DNA of 28,048 nt from Prevotellaceae bacterium UBA1726 (GCA_002316005.1 DCIM01000013.1:891-28938), one strand, 5' to 3'; shown: positions 1-7,937, counted from the stretch's first letter. The notes: generated from the sequence alone by a model not told the origin. A program made the numbers and translations.

Positions 1-1971
1 GACCTCACTACTGCCGTAAACACCACCTCTTATATATATAAAGGTGTAACCTACACTCGCACTGTTTTTGCGTCACTCGCCGACAATGTTATCGTTGTGA
101 AGGTGAAGGCAAGCAAGAAGGGTGCCCTTTCCTTCTCGTTGGGTCATGAGGGACAGTTGGCTACTTCGGTCGTTTCAACATTGAACAACAATAGAGGTGA
201 ACTCGAGGCAACAATCCAGGGTGTTGAACATGAGGGAATAAAGTCTGCCCTTACTGCAAAGTGCAAGACGGTGGTAACAAGCGACGGAAAGATTAGTGCA
301 AGCAATGAACGAATCAACATAGAAAATGCTTCGTCGGCAACACTCTATATCTCTGCCGCTACAAACTATGTCAACTACAAAGATGTATCTGGCGATGCTT
401 CTGAAAAAATCAATCAAGCCCTCAATGGCGTATTGAATAGGTACAAGTTATTTGACCAGATACTTAAGCGTCATGTGTCACAATATCAGGCACTCTACAA
501 TCGTGTGAAACTCACTCTCCCTTCTGTTGGCGAAAACAAGAATCTCCCAACTGTTGAGCGTCTTGCAAAGTTCTATGGAAGTGAGGATATGGGTATGGTG
601 GCATTGCTGTTCAACTATGGTCGTTACCTCTTAATCTCTTCTTCACAACCTGGTGGTCAACCTGCTAATCTTCAGGGCATTTGGAACGACAAAAAGGATG
701 CGCCATGGGATTCGAAATACACTATCAACATCAATGCAGAGATGAACTACTGGCCAGCTGAGGTTTGTAATATTTCTGAGACAACAGAACCACTCTTCTC
801 TATGGTTCGCGACCTTTCTGTAACAGGTGCAGAAACGGCTCGCGTGATGTATGGTTGTCGTGGTTGGGTGGCTCATCACAATACCGACCTTTGGCGTATC
901 GCTGGTCCTGTGGATGGTGCTGACTGGGGAATGTTCCCAAATGGTGGTGCATGGCTTTCAACTCATCTCTGGGAGCATTACCTCTATACAGGCGACAAGA
1001 AGTTCCTTGAGGGTAACTACCTTGTCCTTCTTGGTGCGGCACAGTTCTATCTTGATTATATGGTTGAGCGTGATGGTGAGTTGCTTGTTGTACCTTCGGT
1101 TTCTCCTGAACATGGAGGTAGAGGTAAGTCGTCACCAATTTGTGCTGCTTGTACTATGGACAATCAGATTGCCCGCGATGCCCTCACACAGGCAATTAGA
1201 GCAAGCGAGGAACTTGGTAAGGGCGATGATGCTATAGTTGAAAAGATGAGAATAGCCCTTGCAAAACTCCCTCCAATGAAGGTTGGTCAGTATGGTCAGT
1301 TGCAGGAATGGCGTGAGGATCTTGATGATCCAAATGACCAGCATCGTCACATCTCTCATCTCTATGGCCTCTACCCTTCACGCCAGATTAGTGCTTTCTC
1401 TACTCCTGACCTCTGGAAGGCTTCGGGCGTTACTCTCAATCAACGTGGCGACGAGGCAACAGGTTGGAGTCTTGGTTGGAAGACTTGTTTCTGGGCTCGA
1501 ATGCTCGATGGAAATCACGCTTTCAAAATCATCAGCAACATGCTCCGCCTTCTTCCTTCGGAGAGCAGAAAGGACATGATGGCTTATCCTCAGGGACGCA
1601 CTTTCCCTAATATGTTCGATGCTCACCCACCATTCCAGATTGACGGAAACTTCGGTGTTACAGCCGGTATCGCAGAGATGCTTCTCCAGAGTGAGGAAGG
1701 TAATGTCATCACTCTTCTTCCTGCTCTTCCAGATGCATGGAAGGAAGGTAGCGTCAGTGGATTGAAGGCTCGTGGCGGATATGAGGTAAGCATCAATTGG
1801 AAGAATGGTAGCCTCTCTTCTGCCACAATTATCCCTCAGCATAGCGGTACTCTTGTTGTTCGCAGTCGTTTCCCACTCAATGGTGGCACACTCGTCAAGG
1901 AATATCCAGAAATAGGTTTCAAGGAGTATAAATTCAATGTAAATGAGGGTGTTGCGCTCGTATTGAAATAA
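1..1971 (+). CDS. GH95 family glycoside hydrolase (alpha-L-fucosidase type), 5'-truncated by the window edge
   Basis: The frame is open from base 1, so the gene starts upstream; 656 codons are visible, and GH95 enzymes are usually near 800 residues. The visible N-terminal part (YKGVTYTRTVFASLADN) matches the beta-sandwich domain of the family. The (alpha/alpha)6 catalytic domain follows, with SSSQPGGQPANLQGIWN and the block ININAEMNYWPAE. The two Asn codons at 727 and 733 correspond by motif to the catalytic asparagines of characterised GH95 fucosidases, and the Asp at 1642 (FQIDGNFG) to the partner acidic residue. Known family role: inverting hydrolysis of terminal alpha-1,2-linked L-fucose, or L-galactose in some members, from host or plant glycans, normally in the periplasm or at the surface. 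The signal peptide would lie outside the window. An isomerase gene for fucose-like sugars follows but has its own promoter. Substrate specificity cannot be read from this fragment. Confidence 0.93.
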   Translation, partial: DLTTAVNTTSYIYKGVTYTRTVFASLADNVIVVKVKASKKGALSFSLGHEGQLATSVVSTLNNNRGELEATIQGVEHEGIKSALTAKCKTVVTSDGKISASNERINIENASSATLYISAATNYVNYKDVSGDASEKINQALNGVLNRYKLFDQILKRHVSQYQALYNRVKLTLPSVGENKNLPTVERLAKFYGSEDMGMVALLFNYGRYLLISSSQPGGQPANLQGIWNDKKDAPWDSKYTININAEMNYWPAEVCNISETTEPLFSMVRDLSVTGAETARVMYGCRGWVAHHNTDLWRIAGPVDGADWGMFPNGGAWLSTHLWEHYLYTGDKKFLEGNYLVLLGAAQFYLDYMVERDGELLVVPSVSPEHGGRGKSSPICAACTMDNQIARDALTQAIRASEELGKGDDAIVEKMRIALAKLPPMKVGQYGQLQEWREDLDDPNDQHRHISHLYGLYPSRQISAFSTPDLWKASGVTLNQRGDEATGWSLGWKTCFWARMLDGNHAFKIISNMLRLLPSESRKDMMAYPQGRTFPNMFDAHPPFQIDGNFGVTAGIAEMLLQSEEGNVITLLPALPDAWKEGSVSGLKARGGYEVSINWKNGSLSSATIIPQHSGTLVVRSRFPLNGGTLVKEYPEIGFKEYKFNVNEGVALVLK

Positions 1972-2010
1972 AGATGTAACATCTGTATATAAAAAAGTAA
2001 CAAGCATATA

Positions 2011-2040
2011 TTGTCATTTCGACAATTTTGATTATCTTTG
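2011..2040 (+). promoter_or_regulatory. Bacteroidota promoter of the isomerase gene with an overlapping inverted repeat
   Basis: TTG at 2011-2013 and TATCTTTG at 2033-2040 are 19 nt apart and fit the TTG / TAnnTTTG consensus. The predicted start near 2047 gives a leader of about 65 nt, AT-rich and without a Shine-Dalgarno sequence. ATTGTC (2010-2015) and GACAAT (2021-2026) form a perfect 6-bp inverted repeat with a 5-nt spacer that covers the -33 element, a position suited to a repressor. Its recognition by a sugar-responsive regulator is inference. Confidence 0.75.
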
Positions 2041-2110
2041 CATCGAAAATATATCTGTTTTTGAAAAGGTATAAAAAATATAAGTCATTAAAAACAACTA
2101 ATTAAACATT

Positions 2111-3586
2111 ATGATTAATCAACCAGTAGTAAAACTTGGTATCGTAGGTGTTAGCCGTGACTGCTTCCCTATCGAACTTACCCGTACTCGTCTTGCTGCC
2201 CTCATGGCAGAAGTTAAGAAGGCAGAACTTCCTGAAGTTCATGATTGCCCTGTAATCATCGAAAACGAGGTTGACGCTATGAAGGCTCTCGATTGGGCAA
2301 AGGCTAATGGCATCAACGCAGTTTGTATGTTCCTCGGTAACTTCGGTCCTGAAGGTCCTACAACAATGTTCGTTCAGCGTTTCCAGGGTCCTGCAATGGT
2401 TATCGCTGCTAAGGAGGAAGGTAAGGCTAACCTCGCTTCTGATCGTGGTGACGCTCTTTGTGGTGTCCTTAACTTCTCTTATAGCGTAGGTCTCCGTCGC
2501 CTCAAGGTTTATATCCCAGAGTATCCAAACGTAACTCCTCAGGAGGCTGTTAAGGAACTCCGCGACTTCCGTGCTATCGCTCGCGTTGTTATCGGTATGC
2601 ACAGCCTTAAGGTTATCGGCTTCGGTCCTCGTCCTGCTGACTTCTTCGCTTGTAACGCTCCTATCCAGCCTCTCTATGACCTCGGCGTTGAGGTTGAGGA
2701 GAACTCAGAGCTCGATATGAAGTGCCAGTTCGAGAAGGTTGCTTCTCGTACAGCTGAAATCGAGGCTATCGCTAAGGATATGCAGGCAGAGCTTGGCGCT
2801 GGTCACACATATCCAGAGATTATCAACAAGATGGCTCAGTTGGAGCTCGCTATCATGGATTGGTACGAGAACCACAAGGGTGGCTGCAACCACGTTGCTT
2901 TCGCTAACAAGTGCTGGCCAGCATGGCAGCCTGTATTCGAGTTCGAGCCTTGCTACGTAAACTCTCGTCTCACAGGTCGTGGTATTCCTGTAGCATGTGA
3001 GGTTGACCTCTATGGTGCTGTTTCTGAGTATATGGCAGAGTGTGCTTCTGAGAAGCCTGCTACTCTCCTCGATATCAACAACTCTGTTCCTGCAGATGTT
3101 ATCCCAGCTGGTGCTGACCTCGCTGGTGCTACTCCTCAGGACCTCTACATGGGCTTCCACTGTGGTAACACATGTTCTTCTTGCATGAAGTCATGTTCTA
3201 TTAAGTATCAGCTCATCCAGGCTCGTCTCATGAGTCCAGATATCACAAAGGGTACTCTCGAAGGCCAGATCGCTGCTTCTAAGACAACAATGTTCCGTCT
3301 GCAGTCTAACTCTGACTCTAAGCTCGTTTCTTACATTGCTCAGGGTGAGTTCCTCGACATCGATCCATGTTCATTCGGTGGTATCGGTATCGCTGCTATC
3401 CCAGGATTCGCACGCTTCTATCGTCACGTCCTCGTTGGCAAGCGCTTCCCTCACCATGGTGCTTATGCATTCGATCATGTTGGTAAGATTCTCTTCGAGG
3501 CTCTCCGTCTGCTCGGCGTTGAGGATATCAACACTCCTCTCCCAGCTGGTCAGCTCTACCCAGGCGAGAATCCATTCGCTCTCTAA
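2111..3586 (+). CDS. L-fucose isomerase-like ketol-isomerase, 491 aa
   Basis: This is a cytoplasmic protein of the L-fucose/L-arabinose isomerase superfamily, which interconverts an aldose such as L-fucose or D-arabinose and its ketose. The C-terminal half keeps the probable metal site by motif match to FucI: Glu297 in ACEVDLYG, Asp321 in LLDINN and the His448-His449 pair in FPHHG. At 491 residues it belongs to the short form; classical FucI is near 590, so the substrate may not be L-fucose. A CX3CX2CX3C cluster (Cys351, 355, 358, 362) directly follows the FHCGNT segment. Codon use is strongly biased (CTC/CTT for Leu, CGT/CGC for Arg, GCT for Ala, GGT for Gly) compared with the neighbouring genes, which suggests high expression. 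It sits downstream of the GH95 gene, is expressed from its own promoter and ends in a strong terminator. Fucose use is a reasonable inference from context, not proof. Confidence 0.85.
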   Translation: MINQPVVKLGIVGVSRDCFPIELTRTRLAALMAEVKKAELPEVHDCPVIIENEVDAMKALDWAKANGINAVCMFLGNFGPEGPTTMFVQRFQGPAMVIAAKEEGKANLASDRGDALCGVLNFSYSVGLRRLKVYIPEYPNVTPQEAVKELRDFRAIARVVIGMHSLKVIGFGPRPADFFACNAPIQPLYDLGVEVEENSELDMKCQFEKVASRTAEIEAIAKDMQAELGAGHTYPEIINKMAQLELAIMDWYENHKGGCNHVAFANKCWPAWQPVFEFEPCYVNSRLTGRGIPVACEVDLYGAVSEYMAECASEKPATLLDINNSVPADVIPAGADLAGATPQDLYMGFHCGNTCSSCMKSCSIKYQLIQARLMSPDITKGTLEGQIAASKTTMFRLQSNSDSKLVSYIAQGEFLDIDPCSFGGIGIAAIPGFARFYRHVLVGKRFPHHGAYAFDHVGKILFEALRLLGVEDINTPLPAGQLYPGENPFAL

Positions 3587-3595
3587 TAAAGAGTC

Positions 3596-3663
3596 TTGTC
3601 AGGTTTCGCCTGACAACAAAAATAATAAAGGCTCTGTCCAACCGGACAGGGCCTTGTTTTTTT
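3596..3663 (+). terminator. Double-hairpin terminator between convergent genes
   Basis: The first hairpin pairs TTGTCAGG (3596-3603) with CCTGACAA (3609-3616). The second pairs AAGGCTCTGTCC (3628-3639) with GGACAGGGCCTT (3644-3655), 12 bp with one G-U, and is followed by a T run. It terminates the isomerase transcript. Read on the minus strand, the second hairpin is followed by TTTATTATTTTTG, so it may also serve hmuR. Confidence 0.88.
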
Positions 3664-3705
3664 ATTCCCAATGATTAATTCCTTGATTTTTGAATTATCG
3701 CAAAA

Positions 3706-5658
3706 TTACAAATCAATACTTACGCCAAACATCACATTCGTGCCTTCTGTTAGTGGTGCGTTATAGTAATAATACTCCGGACGATAGTTGAAGATATTAT
3801 CAACGGTCAGCGTCATCTTCAACCAGTTCTTCATCCTTCCTGTCAACTGGAGTTTCCATAGTGAGTATGCTGGATAACTAACCTCGTGTGTGCCCTTCTC
3901 CGGATAACCGAGATCGTAGTATTCTTCGTTTTTCACACTACTCAACGCTCTTCCCGAGAGATTGATGTTTATTCCCCAAGTCTTTGTGAACTGATGATCC
4001 CATTCACCTCTTACGGTAAGTGAGTGTTTGCGAGCAGGCATGTATTGGTTGGCTGTTGATTCTGCAAGATCCTCATGTGTGAACATATACGCCATTTTCA
4101 CAGCAAATCCGTTGCTCCATCGTGCATTCATCGCCGCCTCCATACTATACACATTCATATCACCAAGGTTGATATAATCCAAGTACCATTGCTTTGAACC
4201 TGAAACTCCTTGGTGTGGCAATCCTGTAGTTATTCTGTTGCTCACCTTGTTGTAATTACCAGTCAGCGTGAACGAGTATCCGCCTTTGATATATTCTGCG
4301 CCAAGGGTGAAGTTGTGACTTGTCTCTGGTTTCAGTTCTGGATTACCTTCCACAATCCATATTCCCGCCATGTCGAAGTTGTAGTATTTCTCTTTCAGTG
4401 TCGGTGCCCTAAAGCCCATTCCATACGAACTTCTCAAGGTAAATCGCTTAATAGGATTCCATCTTACCGACAACTTAGGCGAAACTCTCGACAGTGAGGC
4501 GTCCGAGAAATAATCGTATCTCACAGCACCAACCAGTTCCAGTTTCTCATCAATCTTCCAGTCGTACTGACCGAACATATCAAACGACTGCTGACGACGA
4601 CTTTCATTCTCGAGATTTGTGTTCATCAGGAAGTCATACATATAATCCGCACCAAGTGTGAGGATATCCGTCTGACGGAAAGTATGGTTATACAAACCTC
4701 TGAACGAGTTCTGCACATTACTGTATTTCCTTACATCCAATCGTTTTATCTTCAAGAAATCTGACTTGTCATACTGGTCGAAGTTATACGACAGTTCCAG
4801 ATAGTCATTTCCACTAATCTGCCAATCTCCCTTCAATCCTGCTTGATAGTCACGGTATCTCTCCTGACTGTCTTCCTCTCTGTTCATTGCTCTGCGGAAG
4901 TATCCAAGGCGACCTGTAAGATGCATCTTTTCACTAACATCAAACCTCAGTCTATCAGCAAAATTCAGCGTGTTGTCGCCATATACATTGACAAACGTAC
5001 TGGTTTGTGGTTCTGTTCCTCGGTTCTTCACTTCGTAGTTGTCGGCAGAAGTACTGCTGAACGAGAAACTGTTTGCCACCCTACCCTTTGTCACTCCAAC
5101 GGAAGCATTATATCGCTGCTCGTTGTGATGGCCCCATCTGCCGTCAAGATGTATTGTAAGTGGGGCTTTTGTATTCTTTGTGATGATGTTCACAACGCCT
5201 CCTGCAGCATTACTTCCATAAAGCGCAGAAGTCGCACCACGAACAATCTCTATTCTTTCCACATCAGCCATCGACAGTCGTGTGAAGTCAATATTGTCCA
5301 TTGTCTCTCCTGCCAATCGCTCACCATCAACAAGAATCAATACGCTCTGACCGGCGAATCCTGAAATATTCATGTTCACGGTCTGGTTCATGGCGTATGA
5401 GAACTCTACTCCAGGCATTTCCGTCTGTAGCAGGTCCTGAATATTTGTTGCATCAGTACGCTCAATATCCAGTCGACTAATCACACGAGTGAGTACAGGC
5501 ACATCCTTCAATGTCTTTGGCGTGCGTGTTCCTGTCACTACAATCTCATCAAGATTGAGTGACTTTGACCACTCTGCCTCAATACTGTCACGCTTTGTCT
5601 GAGCAAGTGTCGTCAGGGTGGATATGAGCAAGATACTTGTTAGGAGTCGTCTCATCAT
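3706..5658 (-). CDS. hmuR: TonB-dependent outer-membrane heme receptor (HmuR-like)
   Basis: The 650-residue protein has a signal peptide (MMRRLLTSILLISTLTTLAQ), a plug domain at about 35-160 (LDEIVVTGTRTPKTLKDVPV to SNAAGGVVNIIT) and a 22-strand type beta barrel ending in the short hydrophobic tail MFGVSIDL. FRAP at 416-419 and NPEL at 439-442 match the FRAP/NPNL signature of heme and hemoglobin receptors, including Porphyromonas gingivalis HmuR. The role is energised uptake of heme across the outer membrane. The start is ATGATG, whose first codons overlap the TGA of hmuY, so the two genes are probably translationally coupled. An upstream lipoprotein heme-binding partner is the arrangement known from hmuYR. 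No inner-membrane heme transporter or HmuS gene follows. The first of the two adjacent Met codons is annotated, but either could be used. Confidence 0.9.
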   Translation of the reverse strand: MMRRLLTSILLISTLTTLAQTKRDSIEAEWSKSLNLDEIVVTGTRTPKTLKDVPVLTRVISRLDIERTDATNIQDLLQTEMPGVEFSYAMNQTVNMNISGFAGQSVLILVDGERLAGETMDNIDFTRLSMADVERIEIVRGATSALYGSNAAGGVVNIITKNTKAPLTIHLDGRWGHHNEQRYNASVGVTKGRVANSFSFSSTSADNYEVKNRGTEPQTSTFVNVYGDNTLNFADRLRFDVSEKMHLTGRLGYFRRAMNREEDSQERYRDYQAGLKGDWQISGNDYLELSYNFDQYDKSDFLKIKRLDVRKYSNVQNSFRGLYNHTFRQTDILTLGADYMYDFLMNTNLENESRRQQSFDMFGQYDWKIDEKLELVGAVRYDYFSDASLSRVSPKLSVRWNPIKRFTLRSSYGMGFRAPTLKEKYYNFDMAGIWIVEGNPELKPETSHNFTLGAEYIKGGYSFTLTGNYNKVSNRITTGLPHQGVSGSKQWYLDYINLGDMNVYSMEAAMNARWSNGFAVKMAYMFTHEDLAESTANQYMPARKHSLTVRGEWDHQFTKTWGININLSGRALSSVKNEEYYDLGYPEKGTHEVSYPAYSLWKLQLTGRMKNWLKMTLTVDNIFNYRPEYYYYNAPLTEGTNVMFGVSIDL

Positions 5659-6446
5659 ATAGGATACTTGTATTTAACGGTGAGACAACATTTCTTGTTT
5701 GTAGGACTTACATAATCCACCAATTGCAAAGCGCCGAAACTACCATCTGCAAGGCGTATCAGCATCACATGATTATTCATACTGAATGATGGTGGCACAG
5801 GTGGAATCTTCATTGTCAACCACGATGATATAGTCATGTTCACTGATATTCCCTGACTTGGTACATAGCAACTGATCATTGTCGATTGGTCATCCCACAC
5901 GACATTCTCTGTCCATTCATCTTCCTTCCATTCCGTAACTGCCTTGCACATCTCAAGTGTCACGGCATCAATATCGGTAAGTGAAGTCTCGTATGCTGAA
6001 CAGCCGTTTGTGCGTACATTATTTCTATGAATGGCGATTGTCCATTTCTCAGGTTCTGCCTGAGGCTCTGTAGGAGTGAACGAGGTGAAGTGGTTCTTGG
6101 TTATTCCTTCGCCAAACACATCGAAGTAGTACATATACTGTCCACTTCTCTTGTGATCGCCTCTCTCCTCCTCTACATCGCCAATAGCATCCACAGGGAT
6201 GTCATATTCAACAAAATCGTCTGCAATGTTGTGGGTGCTGTCTGCCTTTACTGCTTCAACAGCTGTTGGCAGGTCGAGGTAATACCATTTCTTCCAATCG
6301 GAGAAATCAAAATAAAATTGTCCTTCCACGGGTGTAGTGACATCCTCGTCTGCAGGGTCATCATAAACCCAGTCAAACGTTCCCTCACAACCAGTCGTTA
6401 TGAGTCCTGCCATCACCCACAAAAGAACAATCTTTATCCTTCTCAT
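5655..6446 (-). CDS. hmuY: HmuY family heme-binding lipoprotein
   Basis: The 263-residue protein has a lipoprotein signal ending LITTGC (Cys20), so it is predicted to be a lipid-anchored outer-membrane or surface protein. Family features visible are the central block IAIHRNNVRTNGCSAYET and the C-terminal block HVMLIRLADGSFGALQLVDY followed by SPTNKKCCLTVKYKYP, typical of HmuY proteins. HmuY homologues take heme from host hemoproteins and hand it to the HmuR receptor. Heme ligands differ among homologues (His pair or Met residues); Met residues in the NNHVM and TMKI regions could serve, but this is not decidable here. It begins 44 nt after the upstream calycin-like gene and its stop overlaps the start of hmuR, so the three genes form one transcription unit. 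Confidence 0.88.
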   Translation of the reverse strand: MRRIKIVLLWVMAGLITTGCEGTFDWVYDDPADEDVTTPVEGQFYFDFSDWKKWYYLDLPTAVEAVKADSTHNIADDFVEYDIPVDAIGDVEEERGDHKRSGQYMYYFDVFGEGITKNHFTSFTPTEPQAEPEKWTIAIHRNNVRTNGCSAYETSLTDIDAVTLEMCKAVTEWKEDEWTENVVWDDQSTMISCYVPSQGISVNMTISSWLTMKIPPVPPSFSMNNHVMLIRLADGSFGALQLVDYVSPTNKKCCLTVKYKYPI

Positions 6447-6468
6447 TGCCTTTCAATCCTACCCTAAA

Positions 6469-6500
6469 GCCCGTCACAGTTCCCTGCGATTTATCGCAGG
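6469..6500. repeat. Box-plus-hairpin repeat, unit a
   Basis: The box CCCGTCACAGTTC (6470-6482) is followed by CCTGCGA (6483-6489), a TTTA loop and TCGCAGG (6494-6500). The box matches the one found at 18780, 21286, 22209, 22257 and 28018, but the hairpin arms differ in sequence. The TAA stop of the calycin-like gene (6491-6493, minus strand) lies in the loop. It separates that gene from hmuY, and on the minus strand there is no U run typical of a terminator. Confidence 0.7.
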
Positions 6501-7516
6501 TTCAAGAACTTCTTTCCTCCCTTAATAACAATTCCCTTATAATTGCTTTCTACCTTCTGACCTTGGAGGTTGTAAATGATTTCGTTAAGGTTAGGGGTAT
6601 GGTTCTCGCTGATTCTCTCGATTGCCGAAGTGGCATTCTGATCCATCACAGCCGATATTGGGAATGGCATTACTCCTGGTTGGAAGTTATTGGTAATCTT
6701 TATCTTACCATCGTTCAATTCAACAAAAATATTCTCGCCACCAGCAGTAGAAAGGTCATATATTGCATCCATTGTAGCCACACCATCTGTTTCTGCCTTG
6801 AAGTGCATCTTCAAACCATCCGATGAGTAGTCTTTATAATATCCGCCTTTCTCCTCATCGTAGTAAAGACCAGTCACTGTATATGTACCAATGGTAAGAT
6901 CGCCCATTACTGTTCCTGTAAGTGTATATGTTGGAATCTCAACATCCATCAGTGTTGCATCAGGCACATTATACACGCGTACCTTATGAGTAACATCGGC
7001 CTTGTATGGTCCAAAGGTTCCACCAACCATCACCACATTCTCGCCCGTGTAACTCTTCACATAGTAACTGTTGATGCTATATGTGATTGGGAAAGGCATA
7101 TTACCGTATTTGAAGGTAATCTCCAACTGAACATTATACATTCCTCCGTCGTGGCTGAATGAACCCTTAAGCGAACTACCAGTGATTGTCTTCTCATCGC
7201 CATTGGCATCAACAACTGTCGAGGTGAATGTCTGGTCTTCCCATGTCACACCGCCATAACCTCCGGTATATGTTGTGTTCTTAATTTCGAACGAAGGGAT
7301 AACCATATCGTTATATACCATACTTGGCATTGTGAAGTCGGCACCAGCATAGATGATTGTATCAGCCACATGAGTTGTCTGACCTGCCTTCTGTCCAGCC
7401 ATTGTGACATAGAAATCCGACTCTCCTACGAAAGTCATTTTTCCTTGTGGGCCTTGAGCATATACTGTTGTGAGTGTTGCCATGAGAGCAACGAAAAGAG
7501 TACAAATTTTCTTCAT
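6491..7516 (-). CDS. Calycin-like secreted protein, first gene of the heme-uptake operon
   Basis: The 341-residue protein has a clear signal peptide (MKKICTLFVALMATLTTVYAQ). Two beta-rich repeats follow at roughly 22-190 and 195-300; the second (GTYTVTGLYYDEEKGGYYKD, then DGLKMHFKAETDG) resembles the calycin-like beta-barrel domain often encoded next to HmuY in Bacteroidales. The last 30 residues (IIYNLQGQKV, then KGIVIKGGKKFLNLR) resemble the short C-terminal module common on exported Prevotella and Bacteroides proteins, thought to act in sorting or anchoring. It is promoter-proximal in the hmu operon, with 44 nt to hmuY. A role in binding heme or a related small ligand at the cell surface is inferred from fold and context only; no binding residues can be assigned. 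Confidence 0.75.
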   Translation of the reverse strand: MKKICTLFVALMATLTTVYAQGPQGKMTFVGESDFYVTMAGQKAGQTTHVADTIIYAGADFTMPSMVYNDMVIPSFEIKNTTYTGGYGGVTWEDQTFTSTVVDANGDEKTITGSSLKGSFSHDGGMYNVQLEITFKYGNMPFPITYSINSYYVKSYTGENVVMVGGTFGPYKADVTHKVRVYNVPDATLMDVEIPTYTLTGTVMGDLTIGTYTVTGLYYDEEKGGYYKDYSSDGLKMHFKAETDGVATMDAIYDLSTAGGENIFVELNDGKIKITNNFQPGVMPFPISAVMDQNATSAIERISENHTPNLNEIIYNLQGQKVESNYKGIVIKGGKKFLNLR

Positions 7517-7542
7517 TTTTCAGTCCATTTATTTTTCTGGTG

Positions 7543-7573
7543 CAAAGTTACTGCTTTTCCCACACCCTCACAA
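7543..7573 (-). promoter_or_regulatory. Promoter of the calycin-hmuY-hmuR operon
   Basis: On the minus strand, TTG (7571-7573), a 20-nt spacer and TAACTTTG (7543-7550) match the Bacteroidota consensus. The predicted start is about 20-25 nt before the ATG. No Shine-Dalgarno sequence is seen. Inverted repeats begin at the -33 element. Confidence 0.78.
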
Positions 7574-7618
7574 TCCTAAAAAATGATGATTTTAGGATAT
7601 TGTTGCGTAATAACAATA
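7573..7618. promoter_or_regulatory. Two abutting perfect inverted repeats upstream of the hmu operon, candidate operators
   Basis: ATCCTAAAA (7573-7581) and TTTTAGGAT (7590-7598) form a 9-bp perfect inverted repeat with an 8-nt spacer touching the -33 TTG. TATTGTT (7598-7604) and AACAATA (7612-7618) form a second, 7-bp perfect repeat with a 7-nt spacer. Neither has a T run, so terminators are unlikely. Their placement suggests regulator binding, perhaps by an iron- or heme-responsive protein; the regulator is unknown. Confidence 0.55.
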
Positions 7619-7702
7619 CCTATTTCAACTCATTAAACTCTTTTTAACGACTTCATTAATACTAAATAAGCGAAGAAGTTAAATTTTTATGCTGATAACT
7701 TA

Positions 7703-7710
7703 TAACTTTG
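7703..7710 (+). promoter_or_regulatory. -7 element of a small RNA promoter
   Basis: TAACTTTG matches TAnnTTTG exactly. No clean TTG lies 19-20 nt upstream, so the -33 element is weak or absent. It precedes a non-coding stretch ending in a strong terminator. Confidence 0.55.
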
Positions 7711-7716
7711 CATTCA

Positions 7717-7910
7717 GAAACATAATTAGTTTAGAACTTTCTATAATTTATGAATGTTTTGTTATACAGGAAAGTTTTTTGCTGATGGTACGGCCTGAGA
7801 AGGTAGAATCTCAGTAGCTCTTGAAAAGCAACTTTCCCAAGTAAAAATTTCTCTCTCTATAAAAATATTATTGAATCGAGAGGCTGTCGTGAGATAGTCT
7901 CTCTTTTTTG
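7717..7910 (+). ncRNA. Candidate small RNA, possibly 6S (Bacteroidales-1 type)
   Basis: About 190 nt lie between a TAnnTTTG element and an intrinsic terminator, with no convincing open frame. The central part folds as a long hairpin: GGAAAGTT (7769-7776) pairs with AACTTTCC (7830-7837), GCT with AGC just inside, and CTGAGA (7795-7800) with TCTCAG (7809-7814) at the tip. AACTTTC at 7735-7741 could pair with GAAAGTT (7770-7776) instead, giving two exclusive folds. Known: the Bacteroidales 6S-like RNA is bounded by this kind of promoter and a terminator and forms a long interrupted rod. Identity as 6S is inference from size and shape, not from recognised sequence. Confidence 0.55.
7878..7910 (+). 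terminator. Intrinsic terminator of the candidate small RNA
   Basis: GAGAGGCTGTC (7878-7888) pairs with GATAGTCTCTC (7893-7903) around a GTGA tetraloop: 11 bp with two G-U pairs, followed directly by TTTTTT. Confidence 0.88.
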
Positions 7911-7937
7911 TATAACTAATATTTCGTCATTATAAAG

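Noticed and set aside
1972..1987. AGATG-TAA-CATCT hairpin after GH95 as a terminator
   Set aside because: Only 5 bp and no T run; readthrough toward the next promoter is possible.
1378..2007. A 209-codon minus-strand frame opposite the GH95 gene
   Set aside because: It is the shadow of a strongly recognised glycosidase, and its translation shows no domain or plausible start region.
3596..3616. TTGTC/GACAA arms in the terminator hairpin as a second copy of the operator at 2010
   Set aside because: The shared five bases are short, the spacing differs and the position after the gene fits termination; the match is probably chance.
3683..3716. TTGATTT/AAATCAA hairpin and a TAATTTTG sequence at the end of hmuR
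   Set aside because: The stem is AT-only apart from one pair, with a 20-nt loop and no T run; the promoter-like octamer lies within the gene end and faces no coding sequence.
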